From Actinomycetospora lemnae (GTDB lineage Bacteria > Actinomycetota > Actinomycetes > Mycobacteriales > Pseudonocardiaceae), in contig NZ_JAQZAO010000006.1 in assembly GCF_028737315.1 (NCBI RefSeq), positions 248,001 through 312,000 on the forward strand: a stretch of DNA of 64,000 bases, in the 5' to 3' direction. The position numbers were made by a program, and so were the translations under genes. The notes beneath the pieces were generated by a model that was not told the DNA's origin, searched no databases, and saw only the letters and a program-made list of their open reading frames with translations. Below, one piece after another: positions 15,429 to 25,356 of this stretch (the stretch's first letter is position 1; each line of letters opens with the position of its first letter).

Positions 15429-18400
15429 ATGTCGATCTCGCCGGCGCCGGAGCTCCGCATCCGGGTGTTCGGCGAGGTCAGCATCGAGGGCGCCTCCGGG
15501 GCGGTCGGTCACCCGGGGCGCCGGCTACGGACCCTCCTGGCCGTGCTCGCCGCGGCCTGCCGGGGCACCGTCGCGGTGCCCGCACTCATCGACGAGATCT
15601 GGGGCGCCGACCTCCCCGAGCGGCCGGACGCTGCGCTGCAGGTGCTGGTCAGCCGCCTGCGTCGGGAGGCGCCGGACCCCGACTCCCGCCTGCCGATCCC
15701 GCCCATCGGCGAGACCTACCGCCTCGACCTCCCCCGCGAGGCCGTCGACCTGCACCGCTTCCACGACGCCGCCGCGGGCGCCCTGGCCCCGGACGCCGAT
15801 CGCGCCACCGTCCTCGAGAACGGCCGCCGAGCCCTGACGACCTGGCGCGGCGAGCCGTTCGCCGGCACCCCGGTCGGGCCGCGCCTGGACGCCGAGCGCA
15901 CCCGCGCCCTCGATCGCCGGCTGCGGCTCCTCGAGCGCCTGGGCGCCACGCTGCTCGACCTCGACCGGCCCGACGAGGCCGTCGACCTCGTGCTCGCCGA
16001 CCTCTCCGCCGACCGCTCCCACGAGCGCCTCGCGGTCGTCGCCGCCTCCGGGCTGCACCGCCAGGGGCACACCACCGAGGCCCTCGAGGTCCTCGCCGCC
16101 ACGCGCCGGACCCTGCGCGACGAGTACGACGTCGACCCCGGCCCGGAGATCGAGGACCTCGCCCGCCGCCTCCAGACGCCCGCTCCACAAAGCCGGCCGA
16201 GACCCACCCTCCTCGGCCGCGAGGACGAGCTCGGCGTCGTCCGCTCCCTGCTCGAGACGCCGGGCAGCGGCGCGGTCCTGCTCGTCACCGGCGAGGCCGG
16301 CATCGGCAAGACCGCCCTCCTGACCGCCGCGCGCGCCGAGGCCCGGGCGCACGGGGTGGTCGTCGGCGGCGGGACCTGCGACGCCGACGCGCCGCCGTGG
16401 TCCGCCTGGGCCGAAGCGCTCGCCGACCTCGGCGCCGACCCCGTCCACCCCGGGGACCCCGCCCCCGGCCGCGCGCTGCGGGATCGTCTCGCCGCCCGGC
16501 GCTGCCCGGTGCTCGTGACGATCGACGACGCCCACCTGGCCGACTCGGTCACCCTCGCCGCACTGCGCGGACTCGCCCGCGCCGGCCTGCCCGTCGGCGT
16601 CGTCGTGCTCGTCGCCGGCCGCGAGCCCGACGCCGAGGTCCACCCCGCCTGGGGCGCGACCCACGCCGAGCTCGCGCTCCTCGAGGACGTCCGCGACCTG
16701 CGCCTGCCCGAGCTCCCGCGCGCCACGGTGCGGGGCCTCGTCGTCCGGGACCTGTCCGGGCTCGCGCCCGACGGCGCGGAGCGGGTCGCGGCGGCGCTGT
16801 GGGAACGCACGCACGGGCACGCCCTGCACGTCGCGGCGCTGATCGAGACGCTCTCCGGTCTCGACGAGCCCGACGGGGAGAAGGCGTGCGACGAGCTCGC
16901 CACCGTCATCCCCGGGCGCCTGCGTCCGCTGCTGTCCCACCAGCTCGCCGGGCTGGCGCCCGCCGCGCGGGACGCCCTGGAGGGGCTGGCGGTGCTCGCC
17001 CCGCTCTCGCTCGCCGAGCTCGGGACGGTCGTCGGCGGCACGCCGCGGACGCTGTCGACGCTGCTGCGGGCGGCCGCCGACCGGGGCCTGCTGGCGGCCA
17101 CCGCGGACGGCTTCGCCTTCCGGCACGCCCTGACCCGGGACGCGGTGCTCGACGCCGTCCCCCCGGCGACCGCGCAGGCGCTGCACCACGCCCGGTACGA
17201 GGTGCTGGTCGCGGCCGGGGACGCCGAGCCCTTCACGCTGCTGCGCCACGCCGCGGGCGCGGGCCCGCTGGTCGAGGCGCGGGATCTGGGCGACGCCCGG
17301 CTCGCGGCGGGCATCGCGGCGTACGGCCAGGGCGCGCTCGACGAAGCCCTCGCGCAGCTCGACGCGGTGCTCGAGACCTCGTGGCCGAGCACGCTCGCCC
17401 TGCACCGGGGGCTCGTCCTCGAGGCCCTCGGGCGGCACGAGGAGGCCGACGAGGTGCTCGACGAGGTCGTCGAGCAGGCTGCCGCACTCGCCGCGGTCGA
17501 CGAGGGCGAGCCCGCGGCGCACCGACGCGAGATCGACGACGCGGTCGTCGCCGCCGTGGGTCACGACGCCATGGGCATCAGCGTGGCCGGACGCCCCCGA
17601 CGCGCCCGGCGCCTTCGGCGTACCCGCGGGCTGCCGCTGTCGAACCGCCAACGGGCCGAGGTCCTGCGCAGCCTCATCCTCGAGGAGGAGCAGCTCCACG
17701 GGGACGTCGGCGACCCCACCGCCCTGCCCGAGCTGCTCGCCCTCGCCGCCAGAGGGTTCGACGACCGGCGCCTGCTCGCCGGCGTCCGGGTCCTCGAGGC
17801 CAACCACCTCGTCGACGCGCCCGTCCCCGCCACCCAGCGGCTCGCCGTCTGCGAGCAGGCCTGCAGCCTCGCCGCCGAGGCCGGAGACGACGCCGTCTGG
17901 TTCGAGGCGGAGGAGCTGCGCATCGCCGCCCTGCTCGCCACCGGGCGCCAGGACGAGGCCCTCGCCGCGCGCCGCGACCTCGAGCCGCTCGCCGTCGACC
18001 GCCACCGTCCGCGGACGATGTGGATGGTCTCCCTGCTCGACGCCGGCCTCGCCCTCGCGCGCGGGGACACCGTCGAGGCCGACGAGGCCGCGCTCGCGGC
18101 GATGACGCGCGGCCAGGAGCTCGGGCTCCCCGACGCCGTCGGCGCCTACGGGGTGCACCTGCTCGTCCGGCACCTGCTCGGCGGCACGCTGCCCTCGCTC
18201 CAGGGCCTGCCCGCCGGCGCGGCGACGATGTATCCGCTGGTCGCAGCCTGGTCCGCGGCCGCCGCGGTCGACGCCGCCGTGGGGGAGGACCTCACCGGCG
18301 CCGCCGCCCACCTCGCCGACTGGCACCGCAAACGGGAGGGACGCGCCGGCGCGCTGTTCGACCGGCCCGGCCTCTGCCTCGCCGCGTGCGCGGCCTTCGC

Positions 18401-18749
18401 GCTCGGCGACGTCCCGACCGCCGAGGTCGTCCGCCGCGACCTGCCGCCCGACCCCGGCGCGGTGGTGGTGGTCGGCATCGGCTCGGCCACCTTCGGGCCG
18501 ATCGCGCTCTACCAGGGGCTCGCCGCCGCCGTGCTCGGCGAGCGCGCCGAGGCCCGCAAGCTCCTTGCCCAGGCCGCGGCCGTCGCCGACGGCCTCGGCT
18601 GGGCGCCCTGGGCCGAGGCCGCCCGCACCTTCAACCGCGTCGTGCGCAGCCACGGCGGGGGAGGAGCGGGGCGTCCGACAGCAGACCCCAGGGTCCCCCC
18701 GACCCTGCCGCCGGACGCCCGTCCGCTCGGGCTGCTCCCGCCGTCCTGA
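15429..18749 (+). CDS. SARP-family regulator with AAA/STAND ATPase domain (AfsR-like)
   Basis: The start is ATG 15429 after GGAGGG. The 1106-residue protein begins with an OmpR-type winged-helix domain (about 5-95, RIRVFGEVSIEG), then a BTAD domain (100-255), a P-loop ATPase (TGEAGIGKT at ~286-294; VTIDDAHLAD as Walker B) and a long TPR-like helical tail. It lacks a C-terminal LuxR domain. SARPs activate pathway genes, often for secondary metabolism, after sensing a cofactor or protein through the ATPase/TPR part. A TAACCT -10 box lies at 15385-15390. No biosynthetic cluster sits beside it; the target is unknown. Confidence 0.88.
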   Translation: MSISPAPELRIRVFGEVSIEGASGAVGHPGRRLRTLLAVLAAACRGTVAVPALIDEIWGADLPERPDAALQVLVSRLRREAPDPDSRLPIPPIGETYRLDLPREAVDLHRFHDAAAGALAPDADRATVLENGRRALTTWRGEPFAGTPVGPRLDAERTRALDRRLRLLERLGATLLDLDRPDEAVDLVLADLSADRSHERLAVVAASGLHRQGHTTEALEVLAATRRTLRDEYDVDPGPEIEDLARRLQTPAPQSRPRPTLLGREDELGVVRSLLETPGSGAVLLVTGEAGIGKTALLTAARAEARAHGVVVGGGTCDADAPPWSAWAEALADLGADPVHPGDPAPGRALRDRLAARRCPVLVTIDDAHLADSVTLAALRGLARAGLPVGVVVLVAGREPDAEVHPAWGATHAELALLEDVRDLRLPELPRATVRGLVVRDLSGLAPDGAERVAAALWERTHGHALHVAALIETLSGLDEPDGEKACDELATVIPGRLRPLLSHQLAGLAPAARDALEGLAVLAPLSLAELGTVVGGTPRTLSTLLRAAADRGLLAATADGFAFRHALTRDAVLDAVPPATAQALHHARYEVLVAAGDAEPFTLLRHAAGAGPLVEARDLGDARLAAGIAAYGQGALDEALAQLDAVLETSWPSTLALHRGLVLEALGRHEEADEVLDEVVEQAAALAAVDEGEPAAHRREIDDAVVAAVGHDAMGISVAGRPRRARRLRRTRGLPLSNRQRAEVLRSLILEEEQLHGDVGDPTALPELLALAARGFDDRRLLAGVRVLEANHLVDAPVPATQRLAVCEQACSLAAEAGDDAVWFEAEELRIAALLATGRQDEALAARRDLEPLAVDRHRPRTMWMVSLLDAGLALARGDTVEADEAALAAMTRGQELGLPDAVGAYGVHLLVRHLLGGTLPSLQGLPAGAATMYPLVAAWSAAAAVDAAVGEDLTGAAAHLADWHRKREGRAGALFDRPGLCLAACAAFALGDVPTAEVVRRDLPPDPGAVVVVGIGSATFGPIALYQGLAAAVLGERAEARKLLAQAAAVADGLGWAPWAEAARTFNRVVRSHGGGGAGRPTADPRVPPTLPPDARPLGLLPPS

Positions 18750-18770
18750 CGCACCCCCCTCGTCAGGACG
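18742..18770 (+). terminator. Hairpin terminator after the SARP regulator
   Basis: CGTCCTGACG (18742-18751) and CGTCAGGACG (18761-18770) form a perfect 10-bp stem around a C-rich 9-nt loop. The stop codon of the regulator is inside the left arm. There is no U-tract, as is common in high-GC actinobacteria. Confidence 0.7.
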
Positions 18771-19322
18771 ACGGTCGCGATCACCCGTGGCCCCGGACCC
18801 CGAGTGGAGGCCGGCCGCGTGGGTCCGCGAGATCGACACTGCCTCGCCTCCTCCGCCGCCCAGGCCCCGAGGTCCGTGACGCAGAGCAAATCCCGTCTCG
18901 CTTTCACGGACCTTTCGGGCTGCGCCGGACGGGACGGCGAGGACTCGGCCGAACGGCCCCATCAATCCACCGTGCCGAGGCGTGTCACGGCCTTCGTGCG
19001 GCCGCCCGTGCTAGATGCCCCATCACCCATTGGAGGGGTACGAGGAGATCGTCCTGGCCCTGATCGTCGAGGCTCGGAGCGTTACTCGAACGCGATGCGA
19101 CCTAGACCACATGGCGCTGAACGGGTGAATAGACGTCATAAGGAGCGGCGCGTCGTCACGACACGCCGTGAAAGCCGAATGCTCAGTGTGTAACGGCCCG
19201 GCCAAGGTCACGCGATAGCGGGACAACAGCGCCGGGTTCGAAGTTCAACAAAGAGCTCCCCCCGGCGTGGCAGTCGGCCGGACGGCCTCTCACCGTCCGT
19301 CGTCAACCGGGGGGACCGCGAA
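18771..19322 (+). promoter_or_regulatory. Long leader/promoter region of the second exopolysaccharide cluster
   Basis: About 550 bp without a recognisable gene. GC content drops locally around 19000-19200. A near-perfect hairpin sits at 19146-19168 (CGGCG, GTCGT pairing with ACGAC, CGCCG with single mismatches). Probable -10-like AT-rich segments occur around 19105-19140 (CCTAGACC, ATAGACGTCATAAGG). The size and hairpin suggest a regulated leader for the capsule operon, but no known riboswitch class is evident. Confidence 0.4.
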
Positions 19323-20837
19323 GTGAGCAGTGGCGTCGACATAGCGGAATCGATCGAGTCGGCCGTCCGCCGACCCCTTCCTCGCACGCAGCGTGACCAG
19401 CTGTCCGTCGTGCGGGAGCGCCCGCTCACTCTGGTCCCGGCGCAGCGGCCGATCTCCTCGATCACCCCGCAGCCTCTGCCCGCTGCTCGCCCACTGGTCG
19501 GCATCCGGGCGGGGCACGGGATCGCTGCGTGGATGGTCGTCCCGCCGGTCGACGGCGTCATGCTGCTGCTACCCCTGCTCTGGGCTCCGCTGAACACCAA
19601 GGCGATCTTGCTCATGGCCGCGGTCGCGATGGTCGTCCTCAACGGCACGGGCCGCTTCCGCGCTCGCCTGCACCTCAGCGTGCTGGACGAGCTCCCCTCC
19701 CTGGTCGGCCGCCTGCTGACGGCTGCGGCCATCGTCGGCACGCTCTTCGCCCTGTGGAACACGCAGCAGGAGGTCGCGCCCTTCCTCGCGATGATGCTGG
19801 GCACCGTCGGCCTGGTCATCGCCGGCCGCGTCGTGACGACGCAGCTCATCCTCACGGCGCGCAAGCGTCGGGTGGTCGCCCACCCGACGATCATCATCGG
19901 CGGCGGCGCCCGCGCCGCGGAGATGGCGACGCTGCTGCAGCGCTACCCGCAGTACGGCCTCGCGCCCGTCGGTTTCGTCGACGACGGCCTCACGTGCCCC
20001 GCCACGGCGGTGCTGCCCCGACTCGGGCGTGTCGACGACCTGGACCTGGCGGTGGCCGCATCCGGCGCCGACGTGATCCTCATGGCCGACGGTGACGTCT
20101 CCGAGGCCGAGCTCCTCGACGTCGTGCGCCGTCCCGACTGCCTCGACTGCGACCTGCTGGTCATCCCGCGGCTGCCGCAGTTCCACACTCAGGCCGGAGT
20201 GGTCGATCACATCGGCTCGGTGCCGGTGATGCGCATCCGTACCCCGAAGCTCGAGGGGCCGGCCTGGGCCGTGAAGCGAGCGTTCGACATCGTCGTCAGC
20301 GGCTTCCTGCTCCTGCTGCTGGCGCCAGTGATGACGGCCTGCGCGATCGCCGTGCGCTGGGAGGGCGGCCCGGGCGTGATCTTCCGGCAGGACCGGGTGG
20401 GCCGTGACGGCCGGCTCTTCTCCTGCCTGAAGTTCCGCTCGATGAAGCCCGCGACGTCGGCGGAATCGGCCACGCAGTGGAATATCGCCAACGACCACCG
20501 CGTGGGGCCGGTGGGCAAGGTCCTCCGTCGCTCGTCGCTCGATGAGCTCCCCCAGCTGTGGAGCATCCTCAAGGGCGACATGACCCTGGTCGGCCCGCGT
20601 CCCGAGCGCCCCCACTTCGTCAGCAAGTTCTCGACGGAGATCGAGCGCTACGACCACCGCCACCGCGTCCGCGCCGGGCTCACGGGCCTGGCTCAGGTCA
20701 GCGGCCTGCGTGGTGACACCCCGATCACCGACCGGGCCCGGTTCGACAACTACTACATCGAGAACTGGTCGCTCTGGCTCGACGCCAAGGTCCTCCTGCG
20801 GACCTTCGGCGAGGTGCTCTTCGCCAGGGGCCGCTGA
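19323..20837 (+). CDS. Polyprenyl-phosphate glycosylphosphotransferase (WbaP/EpsE type), intact copy
   Basis: A GTG at 19323 behind GGGGGGAC gives 504 residues. After ~60 hydrophilic residues there are four membrane helices (about 60-180), a Rossmann-like CoA-binding-type domain (IIIGGGARAAEMATLL), then the bacterial sugar transferase domain from about residue 315: FDIVVSGFLLL, the KFRSM motif, LRRSSLDELPQL, VGPRPERP and SGLRGDTPITDRARFDNYYI. The enzyme moves a sugar-1-phosphate onto undecaprenyl phosphate, the first step of capsule repeat-unit synthesis. It is followed by a second, related copy. Confidence 0.93.
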   Translation: MSSGVDIAESIESAVRRPLPRTQRDQLSVVRERPLTLVPAQRPISSITPQPLPAARPLVGIRAGHGIAAWMVVPPVDGVMLLLPLLWAPLNTKAILLMAAVAMVVLNGTGRFRARLHLSVLDELPSLVGRLLTAAAIVGTLFALWNTQQEVAPFLAMMLGTVGLVIAGRVVTTQLILTARKRRVVAHPTIIIGGGARAAEMATLLQRYPQYGLAPVGFVDDGLTCPATAVLPRLGRVDDLDLAVAASGADVILMADGDVSEAELLDVVRRPDCLDCDLLVIPRLPQFHTQAGVVDHIGSVPVMRIRTPKLEGPAWAVKRAFDIVVSGFLLLLLAPVMTACAIAVRWEGGPGVIFRQDRVGRDGRLFSCLKFRSMKPATSAESATQWNIANDHRVGPVGKVLRRSSLDELPQLWSILKGDMTLVGPRPERPHFVSKFSTEIERYDHRHRVRAGLTGLAQVSGLRGDTPITDRARFDNYYIENWSLWLDAKVLLRTFGEVLFARGR

Positions 20838-20856
20838 TCCCGGCCGCCCCGTCGGG

Positions 20857-20888
20857 CTGCCCGCTCCTCCTCGAGGCGGAGCGGGCAG
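20857..20888 (+). terminator. Hairpin terminator between the two sugar transferases
   Basis: CTGCCCGCTCC (20857-20867) pairs perfectly with GGAGCGGGCAG (20878-20888) across a 10-nt loop, 20 bp after the stop of the first sugar transferase. It implies that the second copy has its own promoter in 20889-21112. Confidence 0.7.
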
Positions 20889-21112
20889 ACCGTCCCCCCT
20901 TCGAGCGATCGTCGGTGTGGTCCCTACCCTCGGTGGCCTACCGTCCGGGACCGACATCCCGAAGGGGGTCACGGAGTGGTCTCGGACTGATCGGGGAATG
21001 TAACTGCCCGCAGTCTCGACGAGCCGGCCCGCCGCCGTGCACGTCTCGTCGCGGCTCGGGGGTTGGGGGCGCCTTCGCGGGCGCTCAGCAGGCGGACATG
21101 GGGGGTCTTGCC

Positions 21113-22579
21113 GTGGGGAATCGGTCCGGTGCGCTCGCCGCGCGCTGGTGGGGGGACGACGCACCCGCCACGCACCTGCACAGCGTGCGGGAGTCCGAGT
21201 ACCTAGGAGCGCAGCCGCCGAGGAACCCGAAGCCGCTCGCCGGCACCCGGTCGGCCCGCGGCCTCGAGGCATGGATGCTCGTCGTCCCGGTCGACGCGGC
21301 CACGCTGCTCGCGCCGGTGCTCTGGGCCCCCCACGCCTTCCCGGCCCTCACGGCCCTGTCGGTCGTGTCGATCGGCCTGCTCGTCGGCCGCGGCCGTTAC
21401 CGGGCCAAGCTCCACCTCTCCGTGCTCGACGAGCTCCCGGGTCTCGTCTCGCGAGGTCTCATCGCGACAGCGATCGTGGCTCTCGCGTTCGTCCTGCGGC
21501 ACGACGCAATCGCTGCCATCGACTTCCTCGGCCTCGCCGCCACCAGCATCGGACTCCTCGTCGCCGGCCGGTTCGTCACCACGGCCGTCATCCTCAACGC
21601 GCGTCGGCGCGTCGTCGTCGCGCACCGCACCGTCCTCATCGGCGGCGGCGAGCTCGCGGCCGAGATGGCCACGCTGCTCGAGCGGTACCCGCGCTACGGC
21701 CTCTCGGTGGCTGGCTTCGTCGACGACGGCGACCGCTGCGACGCGTCCTTCGTCACGTCGCATCTCGGAGCCATTGACGACCTCGAACTGGTGGTCGCGG
21801 CCAACGACATCGAGGTTCTGCTGGTCACGGAGGGCAAGTTCGACGAGCTCCAGCTCCTCGACTACGTCCGCAAGCCCGACTGCGCGTCCTGCGACCTGCT
21901 CGTGGTGCCGCGGCTGCACGCCTTCCACACTCAGACTGGCCTCTCCGACCACGTCGGATCGATCCCGGTGATGCGGATCCGCAACCCGTCACTGTCCGGC
22001 GTCGCTTGGCGCATCAAGCGAGCCTTCGACGTGGTGGTGTGCGCTGCGGCCCTGCTGCTCCTGTCGCCGGTCCTCCTGGCGTGCGCCCTCGCTGTAAGAC
22101 TCGAGGGCGGTCCGGGGATCATCTTTCATCAGGAGCGCGTGGGCCGCGACGGCCGAACCTTCGAGTGTTTGAAGTTCCGGTCGATGAAGCCGACCACGCA
22201 AACCGAATCGGCGACGCAGTGGAACATCGGAACGGACAAGCGTGTCGGGCCGATCGGAAAGATCATCCGGCGGACCTCGCTCGACGAGCTCCCGCAGCTG
22301 TGGAACATTTTGCGTGGTGACATGACCCTCGTTGGCCCACGCCCGGAACGGCCACACTTCGTGGAGAAATTCTCGGCCGAGTACACGCGGTATGCCTATC
22401 GGCACCGCGTCCCTTCCGGCCTGACTGGGCTCGCACAGTAAGTGGATTACGCGGAGATACTCCAATATCTGATCGCGCGCGATTTGACAACTACTACCAT
22501 CAAGAACTGGTCGTTGTGGCTGGACACGAAGATCATTGCTCGTACGTTGTCGGAAGCGGTACTCGCAAAAGACCGATAA
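21113..22579 (+). pseudogene. Second polyprenyl-phosphate glycosylphosphotransferase, broken by two indels
   Basis: This paralog aligns along its whole length with the copy at 19323. I use GTG 21113; ATG 21098 is an alternative. All catalytic motifs through ERPHFVEKFSAEYTRYAYRHRVPSGLTGLAQ are in frame, then a TAA at 22439-22441 appears because one G is missing (CAGTAAGTGG instead of CAGGTAAGTGG). The homologous tail SGLRGDTPISDRARFDNYY follows in the next frame, an extra C at 22497-22498 shifts the frame again, and the tail ends at TAA 22577-22579. As written, about 45 conserved residues are lost, so it is probably inactive unless these are assembly errors. Confidence 0.8.
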
Positions 22580-22605
22580 AATAATCTGGCTGTTAGGAGG
22601 CCTGC

Positions 22606-23775
22606 GTGGCTCGTGCCGTCGTCGTCGCCCATGACTGGACAATCAAATATGCAGGTTCCGAGAGGGTAGTTGAACAACTGCTCGAACTGTACCCCGATGC
22701 GCCTCTGATAACCTCAGTCGCCGCTGATCCGCCGCTGCCCTTTCTCCAGAATCGTCAGGTGCGCAAGTCGCCGCTGCAGCGCGCGCCCCGCGCGTCCAAG
22801 AACTACGAGTACTACCTCCCAGTGATGCCCCTCGCGTGGCGCATGGTCGGACAAGTATCCGAAGTCGACGCAGTCGTAAGCAGCAGTCATGCGTGCGCAC
22901 ACGCCATTCGAGTGCACCCGCATGTTCCTCAATTGAACTATTGTCATACGCCGATGCGCTACGCGTGGGATTTCGAGAGTGAGAAGCACAGATTTCCCGT
23001 CGGATCGCGAAGCCTTGCCAAGCAGCTGATGCGTGCCTTCCGGCGGTGGGACAGACGGAAGGCTCAGACCGTAACAAAGTATGTAGCGAACTCGAGCGCA
23101 GTGGCTACACGGATAGAGAAATTCTACGGTCGCGCTGCAAGTGTTATTCATCCGCCCGTTGACGTGGACTACTTCTCGCCGACGACCGGCTCCAAGATTC
23201 ATGAGCCGTACTTCCTTTACGTCGGACGGCTCGTCTCGTACAAGCGTGCAGATCTCGCGGTAGAGGCGTTCGCCGATCTACCGTACCGCTTGGTGGTCGT
23301 AGGCGAAGGGCACCTCAGTGCGCGGCTTCGGGCTACCGCAACCCCCAATGTGTCATTTCGAGGAGGTGTTTCGAAATCAGAGTTGAGAGAGCTCTATCGT
23401 CATGCGACGGCGCTGGTCTTCCCTGCAGACGAGGATTTCGGCATCACAATGGCAGAAGCGATCGCCTGCGGCACCCCGGTGATCTCGCTCGCCCGAGGCG
23501 GAGCCCTCGATATTGTTGAACCAGGTCAGAATGGTTGGCTGATGGAGCGCCCGACTTCTAGCGCGCTGGCGCACCTAGCGAGGGTCGCTGTCGAGAGCAG
23601 CCTACCAGCGACTGAAGTTAGTAGTTCGTCTCAACGATTTGCACCAGCTGTCTTCAAAGAGAAGATGGCGGCGGCAGTAGAAGAGATGATCGCGGGGTAC
23701 CGGCGGGGGGCAAGCATCGGTGCGCCGAGGTCGGGCGGGCCACCCGCGAGGTGGGAGGTGCAGGCGGATGCCTGA
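22606..23775 (+). CDS. GT4 family glycosyltransferase (mannosyltransferase-like)
   Basis: GTG 22606 follows TAGGAGG and gives 389 residues. The GT-B fold is visible: an N-terminal acceptor domain (VVVAHDWTIKYAGSERVVEQ) with CHTPMRYAWD, and a nucleotide-sugar domain with YFLYVGRLVSYKRADLAVEAF and the E-x7-E motif PADEDFGITMAEAIACGTPVI. It resembles WbaZ/WbdB-like mannosyltransferases that use a GDP- or UDP-sugar. It is the first intact gene of the low-GC cassette, and its end overlaps the Wzz gene by 8 bp. Confidence 0.9.
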   Translation: MARAVVVAHDWTIKYAGSERVVEQLLELYPDAPLITSVAADPPLPFLQNRQVRKSPLQRAPRASKNYEYYLPVMPLAWRMVGQVSEVDAVVSSSHACAHAIRVHPHVPQLNYCHTPMRYAWDFESEKHRFPVGSRSLAKQLMRAFRRWDRRKAQTVTKYVANSSAVATRIEKFYGRAASVIHPPVDVDYFSPTTGSKIHEPYFLYVGRLVSYKRADLAVEAFADLPYRLVVVGEGHLSARLRATATPNVSFRGGVSKSELRELYRHATALVFPADEDFGITMAEAIACGTPVISLARGGALDIVEPGQNGWLMERPTSSALAHLARVAVESSLPATEVSSSSQRFAPAVFKEKMAAAVEEMIAGYRRGASIGAPRSGGPPARWEVQADA

Positions 23776-25354
23776 CAATGGACCCTCACGTGTAGCACCT
23801 CCAACTGCCGACGGCACCGGCCGAAGGAGCCCTCGTCACGGCGCGACGGATAGCCCTACGCAGCAGCTTGGGCCCATTGACGGCACCGCCCGCGCGCCCG
23901 GCTTTCTGGCCGAGCGGTATATCCCAGACAGCACCGACCGACGTTTCAAGCCTGTAACTGTAAGCGACGTCGCTCGTCGGTGGCGGACGGTCTTGGCATG
24001 CGCACTTGTTGCCCTACTTGCTGGGACCGCCTACCTAGTGCTTGCGGGTCCAGGTTACACATCTCGGGCGAGCCTCTTGTTGGCTTCGACCAACCCCTCG
24101 GAGTCGTCCGGCCAGGAGACGAGGGCCGACCTCGAGACGGAGTCGCGAGTGGTGGTCTCCGAGCCGATCCTTGCCGCGGCGGGCCGAGGGGTAGGCGCCG
24201 ACTTCAGGGAACTCGCCGACTCTGTCGAAGCAACGCCGATCACCAACACTCGAATACTGCAGCTCACCGTGAGGGGGCCCACGCCCGAAGAGGCGATGCT
24301 CCGGACGGAGGCCATACTCAACATCTATAGGTCTGAGCGAGTCAAGGCGCAGCAGACCGAGATTGACCAGTACCGAGAATACGTTGCTCAAGAGTTGGCC
24401 AGGAACCAACAAGCGCGGGACAACGCGAGAGTGAATGCGGGCACACAATCAACCTTGGATGCTCAGCGGTCTCAGCTCCTGACGGACCTCAGTATTGTCG
24501 AGGGGGCGGCCCGCTCTAGGACGGGCGGTGTCTCCGTTATCGATCCTCCACAGGCTCCTTCATCGTTCTCGTTCTACCTACTAGCGGCCATACAGAGTAT
24601 GCTGGCAGCAGGAATTGGCGGTGTGATCGGTGTCGCCATTATTGTTGCACGACTCTCCACGAGTATGTTCGTCGAGACGGAGCGTCAGCTCAGTAGCGTC
24701 GTAGGTCTTCCGGTCCTCGCGCGCGTCGATAGAAGCGAGCTGACAAAAAAGTGCGAAGATCAAGGTGAAGAGCCGTCGAATGTCCTCGATTCGAAGGGCT
24801 TGGATGCCGTTCGACGAGCTCTCACTTTAGCCAGGTCCCGTACGCATGTTCTTTGCAGCGTTGGTGAGACGAACGTAAACAGACTAGCGGCGCTGAATGT
24901 GGCGCTCGGCACGGCGGCTCGCGGCCGCTCGGTCGTCTTGTTCACGACAATGAACTTTCCTGAAGCCGACGAGATGCTGAATGCGGAGAACGCACCCGCT
25001 GCTGGACTTGCCGGCTTGAGTCGAGGCTGGACCAGTGTCCGTGAGATTGCGCTACCTCCTGAGCGAACCTCCGTCGCGAACCTTTGGTTCGTACCGAGGA
25101 ATCCGGACGACGACAATGTTGCGTTGCTCGCGGTGCCCGAAATTCAGCAGGCCTTCTTGGAGTGCTCGCGATGGTGGGGTGTCTGCTACATAGCGTGCGT
25201 AGCCGAAGATCTACCACTGCTGGGAGACGCAGCTAAGGCGGTGGTCCTACTCGTTGACCTAGGCAGCACCGACGAAGCGGCGCTCCGGGAGACCGTCCGT
25301 GGACATCACGCAGCTGGACACGAACTGGTCGGATTCGTTGTGGCCGAAGGTTAG
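23768..25354 (+). CDS. Wzz-type chain-length protein with P-loop-less kinase-like domain
   Basis: ATG 23768 overlaps the previous stop; 528 residues. A Wzz domain spans about residues 60-300, with helices at ~75-95 and ~275-298 bordering a coiled-coil periplasmic part (QTEIDQYREYVAQELARNQQ). The C-terminal ~200 residues follow the layout of a BY-kinase, yet the Walker A position reads CSVGETNVNRLAALN with no GK[ST], there is no Walker B pair, and no tyrosine tail. It probably sets polymer length by structure alone, and any kinase activity would have to come from another protein. It sits between GT4 and the polymerase. Confidence 0.8.
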   Translation: MPDNGPSRVAPPTADGTGRRSPRHGATDSPTQQLGPIDGTARAPGFLAERYIPDSTDRRFKPVTVSDVARRWRTVLACALVALLAGTAYLVLAGPGYTSRASLLLASTNPSESSGQETRADLETESRVVVSEPILAAAGRGVGADFRELADSVEATPITNTRILQLTVRGPTPEEAMLRTEAILNIYRSERVKAQQTEIDQYREYVAQELARNQQARDNARVNAGTQSTLDAQRSQLLTDLSIVEGAARSRTGGVSVIDPPQAPSSFSFYLLAAIQSMLAAGIGGVIGVAIIVARLSTSMFVETERQLSSVVGLPVLARVDRSELTKKCEDQGEEPSNVLDSKGLDAVRRALTLARSRTHVLCSVGETNVNRLAALNVALGTAARGRSVVLFTTMNFPEADEMLNAENAPAAGLAGLSRGWTSVREIALPPERTSVANLWFVPRNPDDDNVALLAVPEIQQAFLECSRWWGVCYIACVAEDLPLLGDAAKAVVLLVDLGSTDEAALRETVRGHHAAGHELVGFVVAEG

Positions 25355-25356
25355 CA

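Noticed and set aside
15525-18965. A long minus-strand open frame (over 1,100 codons) opposite the SARP regulator
   Set aside because: Composition is Gly/Glu/Arg repeats from codon shadowing; the + strand gene has complete domains.
18771-19322. Riboswitch in the long leader of the capsule operon
   Set aside because: One hairpin is visible, but no conserved core of a known class (cobalamin, ydaO, SAM, TPP) was found by eye.
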